From Aphanothece sp. CMT-3BRIN-NPC111 (GTDB lineage: Bacteria > Cyanobacteriota > Cyanobacteriia > Cyanobacteriales > JAHHGU01), in NCBI GenBank assembly GCA_019359765.1, contig JAHHGU010000019.1, positions 1-64,000 on the forward strand: a stretch of 64,000 nt of DNA, in the 5' to 3' direction. Of this stretch, positions 1 through 8,123 are shown piece after piece. Both the position numbers and the translations under genes were made by a program. Positions within the stretch are counted from its first letter, which is position 1, and the number at the start of each line of letters is the position of its first letter. The notes below the pieces were generated by a model. That model did no database searches. It had not been told where the DNA came from and was given only the letters and a program-made list of their open reading frames with translations.

Positions 1-190
1 TAGTTACCTTTGGCTGAGCTTTGGCTACCTTAGTTACCTTTGGCTGAGCTTTGGCTACCTTAGTTACCTTTGGCTGAGCTTTGGCTACCTTAGTTACCTT
101 TGGCTGAGCTTTGGCTACCTTGGTTACCTTTGGCTGAGCTTTGGCTACCTTAGTTACCTTTGGCTGAGCTTTGGCTACCTTGGTTACCTT
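1..190. repeat. 30-bp tandem repeat array (coding)
   Basis: About six and a third head-to-tail copies of a 30-bp unit, beginning TAGTTACCTTTGGCTGAGCT on the plus strand. The copies are identical except for an A/G change near the start of the units at 121 and 181. There are no spacers, so this is not a CRISPR array. Being a multiple of three, the unit keeps the minus-strand lipoprotein frame open and gives a basic decapeptide repeat. The array reaches the window edge, so the full copy number is unknown. Confidence 0.95.
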
Positions 191-931
191 TGGTAGGGAA
201 GCGGAACCACCCGCACTAACCCCCTCAGAAGGAAAACTCACAAGAGCAACAACGGTTCGATTAGGCATAGCATTAGGCAGCGCACCGAGACCCCTTAAAC
301 CTGGCCCATCATATTGTGAACTAGGACGAGGGGCAGTCGTTCTCTTAGGCTGCGAACCGATATCCCCTGAACCTGACGCATTAGGTTGTGAAGTGGGACG
401 AGGGGTAGTCGTTCCCTGAGGCTGCGAACCAGAACCACTAGGACGACCGGGAGCCGGAACATTACTAGGCGGCACAGTTTGAGCTGGCGGCACTATATTC
501 CCATTTCCTGTACCTGACGACTGATTGCCTGTGTTGCCTCCCGTCTGTTGAGACGCCTGCGGAGCGTTAGACCCCGAGGGCACAGGTTGGGAAGCTGTAG
601 GCGTAGGGGTTGGCGAGGCGACAGCAATGGGTTGCACAGGTATTACTGCTGCAAAAGGATCTGGGCGACCTTTTTGCACCTGTCGCACCCGTTCATCGGG
701 GTTAGTCGATTGAATTAAGCCGGAAACAACTACAGTATTCGCCGGTGGCTTAGCCACCACGGGTGGAGTCGCAAAAGCCTGAGTTTGAGCAGGGCTTGGG
801 GCTGCCACTGGCGAAGCAGCAGGAGTTGGGGTACTCGCGCTTGTGGTACCACCCTCACCCTCTGTCGAACAGCCCCCTGTTAAAAGAGCAAATATCCCCA
901 ACAATGCAATAGAAAATGAAAATCGATTCAT
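1..931 (-). CDS. Repeat-rich lipoprotein, C-terminus outside the window
   Basis: An open frame runs from the ATG at 929-931 to the left edge, so only the N-terminal ~310 residues are seen. It starts with a short basic stretch, a hydrophobic segment and a cysteine in LLTGGCS, which reads as a lipoprotein signal, so the product is probably lipid-anchored and exported. Next comes a long low-complexity region rich in Pro, Thr, Ser, Gln and Gly, broken by one more complex stretch around residues 65-105 containing GRPDPFAAV. The visible C-terminal part is a decapeptide repeat, KVTKVAKAQP, strongly basic and encoded by a perfect 30-bp tandem repeat. The GRPDPF stretch recalls pilus lipoproteins of the PilP type, but this is weak. 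It lies 190 bp downstream of sigF on the same strand. The function is not recognised. Confidence 0.72.
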   Translation of the reverse strand, partial: MNRFSFSIALLGIFALLTGGCSTEGEGGTTSASTPTPAASPVAAPSPAQTQAFATPPVVAKPPANTVVVSGLIQSTNPDERVRQVQKGRPDPFAAVIPVQPIAVASPTPTPTASQPVPSGSNAPQASQQTGGNTGNQSSGTGNGNIVPPAQTVPPSNVPAPGRPSGSGSQPQGTTTPRPTSQPNASGSGDIGSQPKRTTAPRPSSQYDGPGLRGLGALPNAMPNRTVVALVSFPSEGVSAGGSASLPKVTKVAKAQPKVTKVAKAQPKVTKVAKAQPKVTKVAKAQPKVTKVAKAQPKVTKVAKAQPKVT

Positions 932-1121
932 AGCCCGTCCACCAACGCTTTACCGGAAGACGCCACAGAGGTTCCCAAATCGGAAAAAGGGAATCCCAGG
1001 CGAGAATCGGATATCTCTATATATACTAGTTTTTAAGCAAGTTACCCTCATATCGTAGAAATTACGTATTAATAGACTTTACCTTTTACGTGAATCCACG
1101 GTCTGTTGTTCGTGACTGCTT

Positions 1122-1898
1122 TTAATCTTCAGCTGCTGCCATTGACTTTTTCAGCAAGTCCACTCCCTTTTTGACACGACGGGAAACGGTCACAACACTG
1201 ATGTTTAAATGTTCGGCAACCTCTTTTTGCGTCAAGTCTTGTAAAAAAACAAATTCCAAAATTTCGCGAGTCCGGTTTTCTAGCTGAACCAGAGCCTGTT
1301 GCAGACGAATCTGGTCTTCTTGTGCTAACTGAAAACTGCGATACTGGCTATCGGGTAAAAGTTCAGCTAAGCAAGTGGCGTCTTCTTCTGCATCCCCCAT
1401 AGGCATATCTAAGCTTACAGGCTCCCGATTTTGATAGGCCAGTTTAATTTCTTGCCATTCTACGAGTGAAATGCCTAGCGCCGCTGCAACCTCTGAATCT
1501 GTGGGTTGCCGATTGTACTCGCTCTGCAAAGCCCGCGTAATCTCAACAGCTTGCTGGCGCAGTGCCAACCAGCGTCGAGGAATGCGAACCGAGCAGCCCT
1601 TATCTCGTAGATAGTGCTGAATCTCCCCACGAATGTATGGCAGCGCGAAGGAACTAAAGGCATGTCCCTTTGTCAGATCAAATCGTTCAATGGCCCGGAT
1701 TAAACCTAAACAGCCTACCTGAAGCAAGTCCTCATAACTTTCCGTACACTGGTTTACCCAGTGATGGGCTTCTTTTCTAACCAATCCCAAGTTAAGTTGG
1801 ACTAGTTTATTGCGGAGATCTGCCGAACCAGACAGTTGGTATTCTCGTAATAGCTGCAAGCTGTGATGCTTCAGTTCGTGAGTGACAGTGTTAGGCAT
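1122..1898 (-). CDS. sigF: RNA polymerase sigma factor SigF (group 3)
   Basis: A 258-residue alternative sigma-70 factor that would direct RNA polymerase to a special promoter set. Region 2 is clear (residues ~55-105, with YEDLLQVGCLGLIRAIERFD and FSSFALPYIRGEI). Region 3 follows (~120-165), then a region 4 helix-turn-helix near the C-terminus (LTQKEVAEHLNISVVTVSRR). The length and short N-terminus fit group 3 sporulation/flagellar-like sigma factors rather than SigA-type. In Synechocystis SigF is needed for type IV pili and phototaxis, and in filamentous species it is linked to hormogonium genes; this is family knowledge. The next gene on the strand encodes a repeat-rich lipoprotein and could belong to the same surface programme. 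The ATG at 1896-1898 is the first in frame. Confidence 0.9.
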   Translation of the reverse strand: MPNTVTHELKHHSLQLLREYQLSGSADLRNKLVQLNLGLVRKEAHHWVNQCTESYEDLLQVGCLGLIRAIERFDLTKGHAFSSFALPYIRGEIQHYLRDKGCSVRIPRRWLALRQQAVEITRALQSEYNRQPTDSEVAAALGISLVEWQEIKLAYQNREPVSLDMPMGDAEEDATCLAELLPDSQYRSFQLAQEDQIRLQQALVQLENRTREILEFVFLQDLTQKEVAEHLNISVVTVSRRVKKGVDLLKKSMAAAED

Positions 1899-2457
1899 AG
1901 TTAAATTCAGTTGGGTTTATTAACAACTGAAGAAGCTTAAGAAGACGCTTAATCTAGCTGGTAGGAAGGAAAAGATGTGCAGTGGGCGGCTGATCCTCGA
2001 TTTTGATTCAGGATTAAGAGGAAATTTGACCGGATTGGTCAGTACTACTGTAGCCCTTACAGCTAGGCTTGGGAACCTTACTAATTCAGTTTATTCTTTC
2101 TATTACGTTGCCTACAACAGCATTTCCACTTAATCAAGCAATAGGTTGATTAAGTAGTACTACTGAATAGAGCCAGCAGCCTAATTTGAGTGGAGAAAAC
2201 AGGTTGGAGCCACAGATAGATATCAAATAGCATATCTGCTTCCATTAAACATCGCGCTTTGGAGGTGGGTGATTGGTGATTGACTAAGTCTCAAATTCTT
2301 TCCCATCACCCACGTGCTTATACCATTTCTTTTTTGCACAGCTACAAATACTACCTCTACTCCCCCTACTCCCCAAACCGATGTGTAGCGCATCAAAAGT
2401 GAAGCTAATTGCTAATTGCTAATTGCTAATTGCTATATTATTGCCGCCGAGGCTTAC
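1899..2457. other. Intergenic region upstream of sigF
   Basis: No gene seen. It holds the leader and promoter of sigF (minus strand) and the tail of the psbO transcription unit. A perfect 9-bp inverted repeat (CTTAATCAA / TTGATTAAG, 2129-2154) has no T-run and may be an operator or a chance palindrome. A heptamer repeat lies at 2404-2434. A short plus-strand ORF here looks like noise. Confidence 0.6.
2404..2434. repeat. STRR heptamer array (GCTAATT)n
   Basis: Four full copies and one partial copy of the heptamer GCTAATT in tandem. This is a short tandemly repeated repetitive sequence of the kind common between cyanobacterial genes. It lies just beyond the psbO terminator. Confidence 0.9.
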
Positions 2458-2482
2458 AAAAAAAAAGGGGCAAAACACCCCT
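2458..2482 (-). terminator. Rho-independent terminator of psbO
   Basis: Read on the minus strand, a 5-bp stem (AGGGG/CCCCT) with a 7-base loop is followed by nine T residues. It sits ~55 bp after the psbO stop codon. Confidence 0.8.
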
Positions 2483-2535
2483 CTTCCAGAGACAGCAACA
2501 TTTATGGAATGTTTAGTTCAGCTGGCGAAGCGGAC

Positions 2536-3369
2536 TTACACCTGCTGCGGTTCAACCCGAGCGTAAAAAATACCCCGAATTTTCACTTCCAGTGGCTCAT
2601 CAGCGCCCATATCAGTATCTGAGGGCTGTTCGCTCTCAAATGTACCGGCAATTTCGCCTGTACGGCTATCTACCTTAGCGACTTGCAGGGAGATGTTGCC
2701 TTTTAAGCTGTCAGTACGCTTGACATTGGCACGGGTTAAATCTTGTTTATCGGCTTGGGATTGAAGTCCTACTGCATTGTCATAGCCAGAGGCAACCCCG
2801 CGACCCTTTGGATCGAGGAAAACAGATCCCCGATAGGAGGGGACTTTGAATTCTCCCTCGAAGTCAGTCGAAGTGTTAATACTGTCCATTCCAGGCTGGC
2901 TTTTAGCAACCAGGTTTTTAATCGTGAACAAGAAAGGTACCCGCTCACCACCTGGTAGTTGGACAGTGATGGCTTGGAAGTCAAGGCCATCCTCTTCAAT
3001 GAAAGTCAGGCTCCCATCTTGACTAACTTGCAGTTTCCCTTGGATCTGGTCAAGGCTAGAAGTGTACCGTGTCAATAACTTACCCGGAATAAATTCTGGT
3101 GCTTGCCGTTTATTAACCGATTCTTCTTTCACAAAAAAGGTGGTCGGCTGTAAGCACACATCCTTCAGGACATAGGACTCGCTAGTATCAACAGGAATAG
3201 CACCGCGAGTCGTTTCTGAAAGAGTTGGGCAGTTATTGGCTAGCCCTGTGCCTCTGATTTGGTCATAGGTTAGTGGAGCATTGGTGGCACTTGCTGGACC
3301 TTCACTACAAGCAGTTAACACGCCCAAGCACAAAGCCAGTAATGCAACAATGAATGTACGAAACCTCAT
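2536..3369 (-). CDS. psbO: Photosystem II manganese-stabilizing protein PsbO
   Basis: A 277-residue extrinsic subunit of photosystem II that sits on the lumenal side and stabilises the Mn4CaO5 water-oxidising cluster. The N-terminus (MRFRTFIVALLALCLGVLTA then CS) is a typical export signal with a lipobox-like cysteine. The mature part has PsbO hallmarks: LTYDQIRGTGLANNCP, the second cysteine of the conserved disulfide in LKDVCLQPT, and KGRGVASGYDNAVGL. An upstream in-frame TTG would add four residues, but the ATG at 3367-3369 is preceded by GAGG at good spacing and is preferred. The gene is monocistronic, with its own terminator. Length and motifs are normal for the family. Confidence 0.96.
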   Translation of the reverse strand: MRFRTFIVALLALCLGVLTACSEGPASATNAPLTYDQIRGTGLANNCPTLSETTRGAIPVDTSESYVLKDVCLQPTTFFVKEESVNKRQAPEFIPGKLLTRYTSSLDQIQGKLQVSQDGSLTFIEEDGLDFQAITVQLPGGERVPFLFTIKNLVAKSQPGMDSINTSTDFEGEFKVPSYRGSVFLDPKGRGVASGYDNAVGLQSQADKQDLTRANVKRTDSLKGNISLQVAKVDSRTGEIAGTFESEQPSDTDMGADEPLEVKIRGIFYARVEPQQV

Positions 3370-3835
3370 GGTTAACCTCAATCCTCAATATCAATTATCA
3401 AAATCCCTGCCAGGGTCATTTTAAATCGAACTCCTGTACACATTCTTTTCCTCGAAACATCGAGGCTTGATGTCACACTTCACGAAATACCACGCATGCT
3501 AAACTGTCCACGCATCTAAGTTGCATTTTTAGGGTGCAAGGCAGCAGAAGGGTTTTAGGGACAGGGGAAAATATACAAAATTTCACCTCGCTCCCCCGCT
3601 TTCTGGCTGTAAATATGCAATCTTATTTGCACGGCAGCTTATTTTGGGGTTCGTGAGAGTGACCGGAGCGCGATCCCCCTTTTGCAATTAGATTGTACAC
3701 GGGAAGAGTCGCCTTTCCCCGAAAGAAAGCTGGTAAAAGACTCCGGTAAATTTAACAGTATTCGGCGGAATTCCCTATCCGTCTACACGGTGGGGATGGA
3801 TAGCCGGACGATGACGAAGCTATCCCCGACTCTAA
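3370..3835. other. Upstream region of psbO
   Basis: No gene seen. It should contain the psbO promoter and leader on the minus strand. The distal half is G/C-richer with short imperfect hairpins around 3690-3830. I could not assign any specific site. Confidence 0.5.
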
Positions 3836-4015
3836 TCAACCGTTCAGTTGATTAGGGAGTGGGGTGGTTGAGGAATCGTCCACCTCTGGGCTGGGTAATC
3901 GGTCAATCCAGTCTTCGATTAGTTGAGTCATTGTCTTTTCTTTGCTAGATGCATATAGCCTCAGCTTATTTAGTCGTCGTTCAGATATCCGTAAATTCAA
4001 TCCTTTTTTAGCCAT
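3836..4015 (-). CDS. Small ribbon-helix-helix (CopG/Arc-like) protein
   Basis: A 59-codon frame from the ATG at 4013-4015 to TGA at 3836-3838. Residues 1-40 have the pattern of a ribbon-helix-helix DNA-binding domain: a basic start with a short strand (KKGLNLRISERRLNKLRLYA), then a second helix (KTMTQLIEDWIDRLP). The last ~18 residues are a polar, proline-rich tail. Such proteins bind DNA as dimers and often serve as antitoxins or plasmid/transposon regulators. No toxin-like partner is seen next to it. It lies next to the HEARO-like RNA element at ~4.13 kb. It could equally be a chromosomal orphan regulator. Confidence 0.6.
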   Translation of the reverse strand: MAKKGLNLRISERRLNKLRLYASSKEKTMTQLIEDWIDRLPSPEVDDSSTTPLPNQLNG

Positions 4016-4130
4016 GTCTATCTACACAACATCTACACAAATGATATTATTTCTATGGTCGCAGACCCGCCCGACTGTATGGAACATAAAGGCTAATCCG
4101 AAGTAGCAGTAATATGCTTGTCGCAGAAAC

Positions 4131-4410
4131 ATGACTAGATCGGGGAAGACGTAAGCCTAGCTGGTATGCCATTGCCGTAAATCCAAGGTGCGCGTGCCGT
4201 AAAACAATAAAACTGCCTGTGGAAGACGGGTGGCTGCCTGTGGACGCTGTGTAAGACCATCATCGGGTTCAGTCCCGAACTTCTAGAAATAGGAGTCCCT
4301 AACGTGGCGACAGCGGTTGAGACGGGAAACTCTAAAGACGAATAAGACCGTCCCTGAGTTCAATGATGTTGGAAGATCCAACCTCAACGAAGCAGGTTGG
4401 AGTACTTCAC
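4131..4410 (+). ncRNA. HEARO / IscB omega-RNA-like structured element, no nuclease gene
   Basis: About 280 bases with no credible ORF but many nested complementary stems. An outer pair, CATCAT (4258-4263) with ATGATG (4363-4368), closes a multibranch region. Inside are CGGG/CCCG around 4263-4278, ACTTCT/AGGAGT (loop AGAAAT) at 4279-4296 and GACGG/CCGTC at 4321-4352. Downstream are GTTGGA/TCCAAC (4367-4381) and AACCT/AGGTT (4380-4398). The order of elements and the AGCGGNTG ... ATAAGNCC signature resemble HEARO RNAs, now known as omega RNAs of IscB nucleases. The left edge directly follows ATGA at 4130-4133, the motif reported before HEARO insertions. An IscB gene would normally begin just downstream. 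None is present, so this would be a solo or relic copy. Boundaries are approximate. Confidence 0.6.
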
Positions 4411-4438
4411 ATCAATATAATTTCCGAAAATTGATGGC

Positions 4439-4771
4439 ATGAAGCACGACACAGATTTTGATTCAAAGCAGCAGCCCGAACTCCAAGCCATTGCCAATAC
4501 TATTCGTGCTTTAGCCGAAAAGCGCCAAGGAAATAGTTTGGCTCTTTTGGCTTTGCTGCGGACGCTGGAGCAGTTACATCGAGAGATTCAAGAGGGTGTG
4601 TTTCAGGCGTCTTTACCGGATAACCGACAAGCTCTCTACGCTCTGCTGAAGGATATTGAAGAGGAGGGCGGCTGGCCCTATATTGATCGCATGAAGCTGC
4701 GATCGCTGCTTGTAAATCTATCCGATACTTTTTCCCCAACCAACAATCCAGAATCAGAGCAGCAGGCTTAA
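4439..4771 (+). CDS. Conserved-looking small helical protein, unknown function
   Basis: A 110-residue soluble protein predicted to be mostly helical, with no signal peptide or membrane segment. The middle (residues ~15-60) is a leucine-rich amphipathic stretch (SLALLALLRTLEQLHREIQE), and the C-terminal part has EEEGGWPYIDRMKLRSLL. I do not recognise a named family. The codon pattern and the HIP1 site within the frame suggest a real cyanobacterial gene. It lies on the same strand 76 bp before the phosphoglucomutase-family gene and may be co-transcribed with it. The ATG at 4439 has no strong ribosome-binding site and sits ~30 bp past the HEARO-like element, so its upstream region may have been altered by that insertion. 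Confidence 0.6.
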   Translation: MKHDTDFDSKQQPELQAIANTIRALAEKRQGNSLALLALLRTLEQLHREIQEGVFQASLPDNRQALYALLKDIEEEGGWPYIDRMKLRSLLVNLSDTFSPTNNPESEQQA

Positions 4772-4846
4772 GGAGTTCACAAGCCTCTAAGTGCCTAAGT
4801 ACTAGGGAAGCTAAAATGATTGTGCCCTTTTTACATATTCAGTACT

Positions 4847-6289
4847 GTGCATCCCATTAAGTTCGGTACAGATGGCTGGCGCGGTTTGATTGCCGCTGAT
4901 TTCACGTTCGAGCGTCTGGCACTGGTGTCCCCTGTTGCTGCACAAGTCCTGGCAGATGTCTATGGTGACACGACAGGTAGCCGCACCATCGTCGTGGGCT
5001 ACGATCGGCGCTTCATGGCAGAAGCGTTTGCGCGCACGGCAGCAGAAACAGTTCAAGCGGCAGGGTTTGATGTACTGCTGAGTAATACTTATGCGCCGAC
5101 ACCAGCGTTTAGCTGGGCGGCTCATAAGCAGAATGCTCTAGGAGCTTTAGTAATTACTGCTAGCCATAATCCTGGAGGCTATTTGGGGTTAAAAGTCAAG
5201 GGGGCGTTTGGCGGCTCGGTTCCCCCTGAAGTTACGCAGCAGATTGAAGCCCAGTTGTCTCAGGTACGACCATTGGGGGGAAGGGCTGGAACTCTACAGA
5301 CGTTCGATCCCTGGCTGAGTTACTGCGAAGCGTTACGGGCGAAAGTAGAGATCTCTCAAATTCAGGAGGCGATCGCACAAGGGAAACTCAAAGTCTTTGC
5401 GGATGTGATGCATGGGGCAGCTGCCGGGGGGCTGGCGGCTCTGCTGGGTATGCCAGTGCGAGAAATTAACAGCTCGCGCGACCCCTTATTTGGTGGCGGT
5501 GCCCCAGAACCTCTGCCACGTTATCTTTCTCAGATGTTTCGGGTGATACGTACAGAGGGGAGATCTGGCGTCTCTAATGATGAAGCAGCACAATTAGCGG
5601 GGTTTGTGTTTGACGGGGATAGCGATCGCATTGCCGCCGTCGATGGGCAGGGTAACTTTCTCAGTTCCCAAGTTCTCATCCCCATCTTGATTGAGCACTT
5701 GGCTTCGCGGCGCGGGTTCACAGGGGAAGTGATCAAAACAATTAGTGGTTCCGATCTAATTCCTCGTGTTGCTAGTTTGTACAATCTGCCCGTATATGAG
5801 ACAGCCATTGGCTATAAATACATTGCTGACCGGATGTTATCGGCGCAGGTGTTGCTAGGCGGGGAGGAGTCCGGGGGCATTGGCTATGGCAACCACATTC
5901 CAGAACGGGATGCGCTGTTGTCAGCACTTTATTTGCTAGAAGCGATCGCGCACTCAGGACTCGATCTCGGGGATCTGTACCGACGCTTGCAGGAGCAAAC
6001 AAGCTTTACCTGGGCTTATGACCGTATCGATTTGCCACTGACGGGGATGGATGTGCGATCGCGCCTACTGCAACAACTGCAAGCCCAGCCTTTGAAAGAA
6101 ATTGCTGGTCAGGCGGTAGTCGATTGCCACACCGTAGACGGCTACAAATTCCGTTTGAGCGATCGCAGTTGGTTGATTATTCGCTTTAGTGGCACCGAAC
6201 CTGTTTTGCGCCTGTACTGTGAAGCGCCCAATATTCAGCAGGTTCATTACACCTTAGACTGGGCTAAAAATTGGGCGAATTCAGTATAA
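4847..6289 (+). CDS. Phosphoglucomutase/phosphomannomutase family protein
   Basis: A ~480-residue alpha-D-phosphohexomutase that moves phosphate between C1 and C6 (or the equivalent) of a hexose phosphate, in sugar-nucleotide or glycogen metabolism. All four family signatures are visible: the phosphoserine loop TASHNPGG (~residue 105), the Mg2+ site FDGDSDR (~260), the sugar loop GGEESGG (~345) and the phosphate-binding RFSGTEP near the C-terminus. I chose the GTG at 4847 because the family begins with HPIKFGTDGWRG. The longer frame from a TTG at 4820 adds an atypical hydrophobic leader. Whether the substrate is glucose, mannose or glucosamine phosphate cannot be settled from motifs alone. 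It is convergent with ftsW, 62 bp away. Confidence 0.9.
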   Translation: MHPIKFGTDGWRGLIAADFTFERLALVSPVAAQVLADVYGDTTGSRTIVVGYDRRFMAEAFARTAAETVQAAGFDVLLSNTYAPTPAFSWAAHKQNALGALVITASHNPGGYLGLKVKGAFGGSVPPEVTQQIEAQLSQVRPLGGRAGTLQTFDPWLSYCEALRAKVEISQIQEAIAQGKLKVFADVMHGAAAGGLAALLGMPVREINSSRDPLFGGGAPEPLPRYLSQMFRVIRTEGRSGVSNDEAAQLAGFVFDGDSDRIAAVDGQGNFLSSQVLIPILIEHLASRRGFTGEVIKTISGSDLIPRVASLYNLPVYETAIGYKYIADRMLSAQVLLGGEESGGIGYGNHIPERDALLSALYLLEAIAHSGLDLGDLYRRLQEQTSFTWAYDRIDLPLTGMDVRSRLLQQLQAQPLKEIAGQAVVDCHTVDGYKFRLSDRSWLIIRFSGTEPVLRLYCEAPNIQQVHYTLDWAKNWANSV

Positions 6290-6351
6290 AAGCTCTACTC
6301 CTCTGCTGAGAATGAAAGTTTAGACTGCAACTTGATATTAAACATTCCCAC

Positions 6352-7560
6352 TCATGCCTGCGGTCTCTGCATCACTTGGCGCTGTCGCCCAGGTCGAGCT
6401 GCGCTCCGGCGTGCTTGCAAAGAAACAACCTCTGCCTCACTACTCTCTCGTGCCACTCTAATCAGCAGCCCAGCCGCGACTAAGCTGGCAATCATGGAAT
6501 TACCCCCATAGCTAAACAGTGGCAATGGCAGACCTGTTGTAGGTAAGACACCAGTGGCAACTCCGATATTCAGCAGCGACTGCCCTACCATTAAAACCAT
6601 TGCTCCTATTGCTACCAGCTTGTGAACTACATTCCGAGCCTTCGCAGCAACAATTAATCCCAGCGTTGCATAAGTCATCAACAGCAGTAGCAGCAACATA
6701 CTACCAACGAAGCCGAACTCTTCGGCAAATACCGCGAATATAAAATCGGTGTATTCAATCGGCAAATAGAACAGCTTCTGTTGCGACAGACCATAACCAG
6801 AACCCCAGGTTCCGCCAGAACCAACAGCCAGCAAACTTTGAACCAGCTGGTAGCCATCATGCATCGGGTCAGCCCAGGGATTCATGAAAGACATCACCCG
6901 ACGGCGCTGATATTCCTTCAAGCTGATACTGATAGTTGCCAAGAGCAGCCCGCTTAGCGCCGTCCCTCCCAGATAAGAAAATGGCAACCCAGATGCCAGG
7001 GCTATCAGCCACAAAGTCATTCCACACAGCGCAGTGGTACTGAGGTTGGGCTGTAGGAGAATGCCCAAAAGTACGCCACAAAAAATTCCTAGCCAGGTTA
7101 AGCGCACTTTCCAGGTCAGCCTGTTCCACTGCCCGAAGATGCGAGCGCTCTGTAGCACTAGGAACGGTTTAATCAACTCAGAGGCTTGAATCGGAAGCGG
7201 CCCCAAAGCTAGCCAGCGAGTCGAACCATTGGTAGTTGTTCCCAGCCCCGGAATCAGGGTGACAAAAATCAATCCCAACAGCAGCATCACAAACCAGGGA
7301 GCGAAGGTCAGCATATGGCGCAGGGGAGAACGCACCAATACATTAAACGCCACCAAGCCCAGCAACACCCAGATGAGTTGCCGCTTGAAGTAATACAGTC
7401 CATCTCCATGGTTTGTATCGCCATTGGGATAGGACGCCGAGAACAGAACCACCAACCCGATAAACAGCCACAGGAACGTCAGCCACCGCAACAATCGCGC
7501 TGACAAAGACCATCCCTGCACAGAGGGGTCATACCAGGGAATCAGGTAGCGTAGATCCAC
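6352..7560 (-). CDS. ftsW: SEDS-family peptidoglycan polymerase FtsW
   Basis: A ~402-residue inner-membrane protein with about ten hydrophobic segments. It is of the SEDS family (FtsW/RodA/SpoVE), which polymerises lipid II glycan strands at the septum (FtsW) or side wall (RodA). Seen motifs include TRWLALGPLPIQASELIKP, the extracytoplasmic GSGYGLSQQKLFYLPIEYTD and the C-terminal LPLFSYGGNSMIASLVAAGL. The N-terminus LIPWYDPSVQGWSL followed by RLLRWLTF is typical of cyanobacterial FtsW rather than RodA. No ATG is available at the start. GTG at 7558-7560 is preferred over the TTG two codons upstream. The C-terminal ~25 residues are basic and probably cytoplasmic. Confidence 0.88.
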   Translation of the reverse strand: MDLRYLIPWYDPSVQGWSLSARLLRWLTFLWLFIGLVVLFSASYPNGDTNHGDGLYYFKRQLIWVLLGLVAFNVLVRSPLRHMLTFAPWFVMLLLGLIFVTLIPGLGTTTNGSTRWLALGPLPIQASELIKPFLVLQSARIFGQWNRLTWKVRLTWLGIFCGVLLGILLQPNLSTTALCGMTLWLIALASGLPFSYLGGTALSGLLLATISISLKEYQRRRVMSFMNPWADPMHDGYQLVQSLLAVGSGGTWGSGYGLSQQKLFYLPIEYTDFIFAVFAEEFGFVGSMLLLLLLMTYATLGLIVAAKARNVVHKLVAIGAMVLMVGQSLLNIGVATGVLPTTGLPLPLFSYGGNSMIASLVAAGLLIRVARESSEAEVVSLQARRSAARPGRQRQVMQRPQA

Positions 7561-7829
7561 TAACAATTAACAACTTAAATAAACCACAAACACACAATCG
7601 CACAAATTATAGCTTTTAGCATTTAGCTAATAGCCGTTCAAGCGTGAGAGCAGCACTTCTAGGCGCATAGGGTTGTGGCCTATTGTCACTCTTCCATTAT
7701 GGCGACTGCTATATATCGAATCTGGATAACAAAGTTATTCAAAGCAAGTAGGGTAGCAGATAAAAATAAAGGGGGTTATAGAAGCGGATTCCGTATAATG
7801 CTCTAGCGCACCAACGGCAGCAATTATAA

Positions 7830-7856
7830 AACGAAAAAGAGGTCGTAAACGACCTC
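7830..7856 (-). terminator. Terminator of the apcABC transcript
   Basis: On the minus strand, a perfect 7-bp stem (GAGGTCG/CGACCTC) with a TTTA loop is followed by TTTTTCGTTTT. It begins 33 bp after the apcC stop codon. Confidence 0.88.
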
Positions 7857-7888
7857 CTTAGTATGAGCAACTTTGTCCCAAGGGGAAT

Positions 7889-8092
7889 TTAGAGAAGCCC
7901 GGTGTTGACGCCCTGTTTGCCAGTAGCTAGCTCAACCTTGACAATTTTGCCACCCATTTTCATAATCCGCTGCTGCTCGCGGAACCAGTTGTCGTAGGGA
8001 ACTAGCTTTGTAAAATAGGTGTTTTGTAATTCCCGCTGTGTACGGATACGAGTTTGGCTAGGAACACAGGCAGTAACTTTAAACATCCGCAT
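7889..8092 (-). CDS. apcC: Phycobilisome core small linker ApcC (LC 7.8)
   Basis: A 67-residue linker that caps allophycocyanin trimers in the phycobilisome core. It has the canonical start MRMFKVTACVPSQTRIRTQR and ends KVELATGKQGVNTGLL, forming the CpcD-like linker fold over its whole length. Length and sequence are normal. A ribosome-binding site (AGGAG) lies just upstream of the ATG. It is the last gene of the apc cluster but is separated from apcB by 637 bp, far more than usual. The gap holds a probable transposon remnant. The coding sequence is intact, so the gene is likely still expressed, by read-through or from a local promoter. Confidence 0.96.
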   Translation of the reverse strand: MRMFKVTACVPSQTRIRTQRELQNTYFTKLVPYDNWFREQQRIMKMGGKIVKVELATGKQGVNTGLL

Positions 8093-8123
8093 GAGTTTGT
8101 TTCTCCTGATTAGGTAAAAAATT

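Noticed and set aside
1..190. Direct repeats that could suggest a CRISPR array
   Set aside because: The 30-bp units are adjacent with no spacers and keep an open minus-strand reading frame.
2416..2622. 68-codon plus-strand ORF
   Set aside because: It spans a heptamer repeat, the psbO terminator and the antisense end of psbO; no protein-like pattern.
4190..4410. Group II intron beginning GTGCG at 4189
   Set aside because: No domain V/VI hairpin or AY 3' end is present, and the stem order fits a HEARO-like RNA better.
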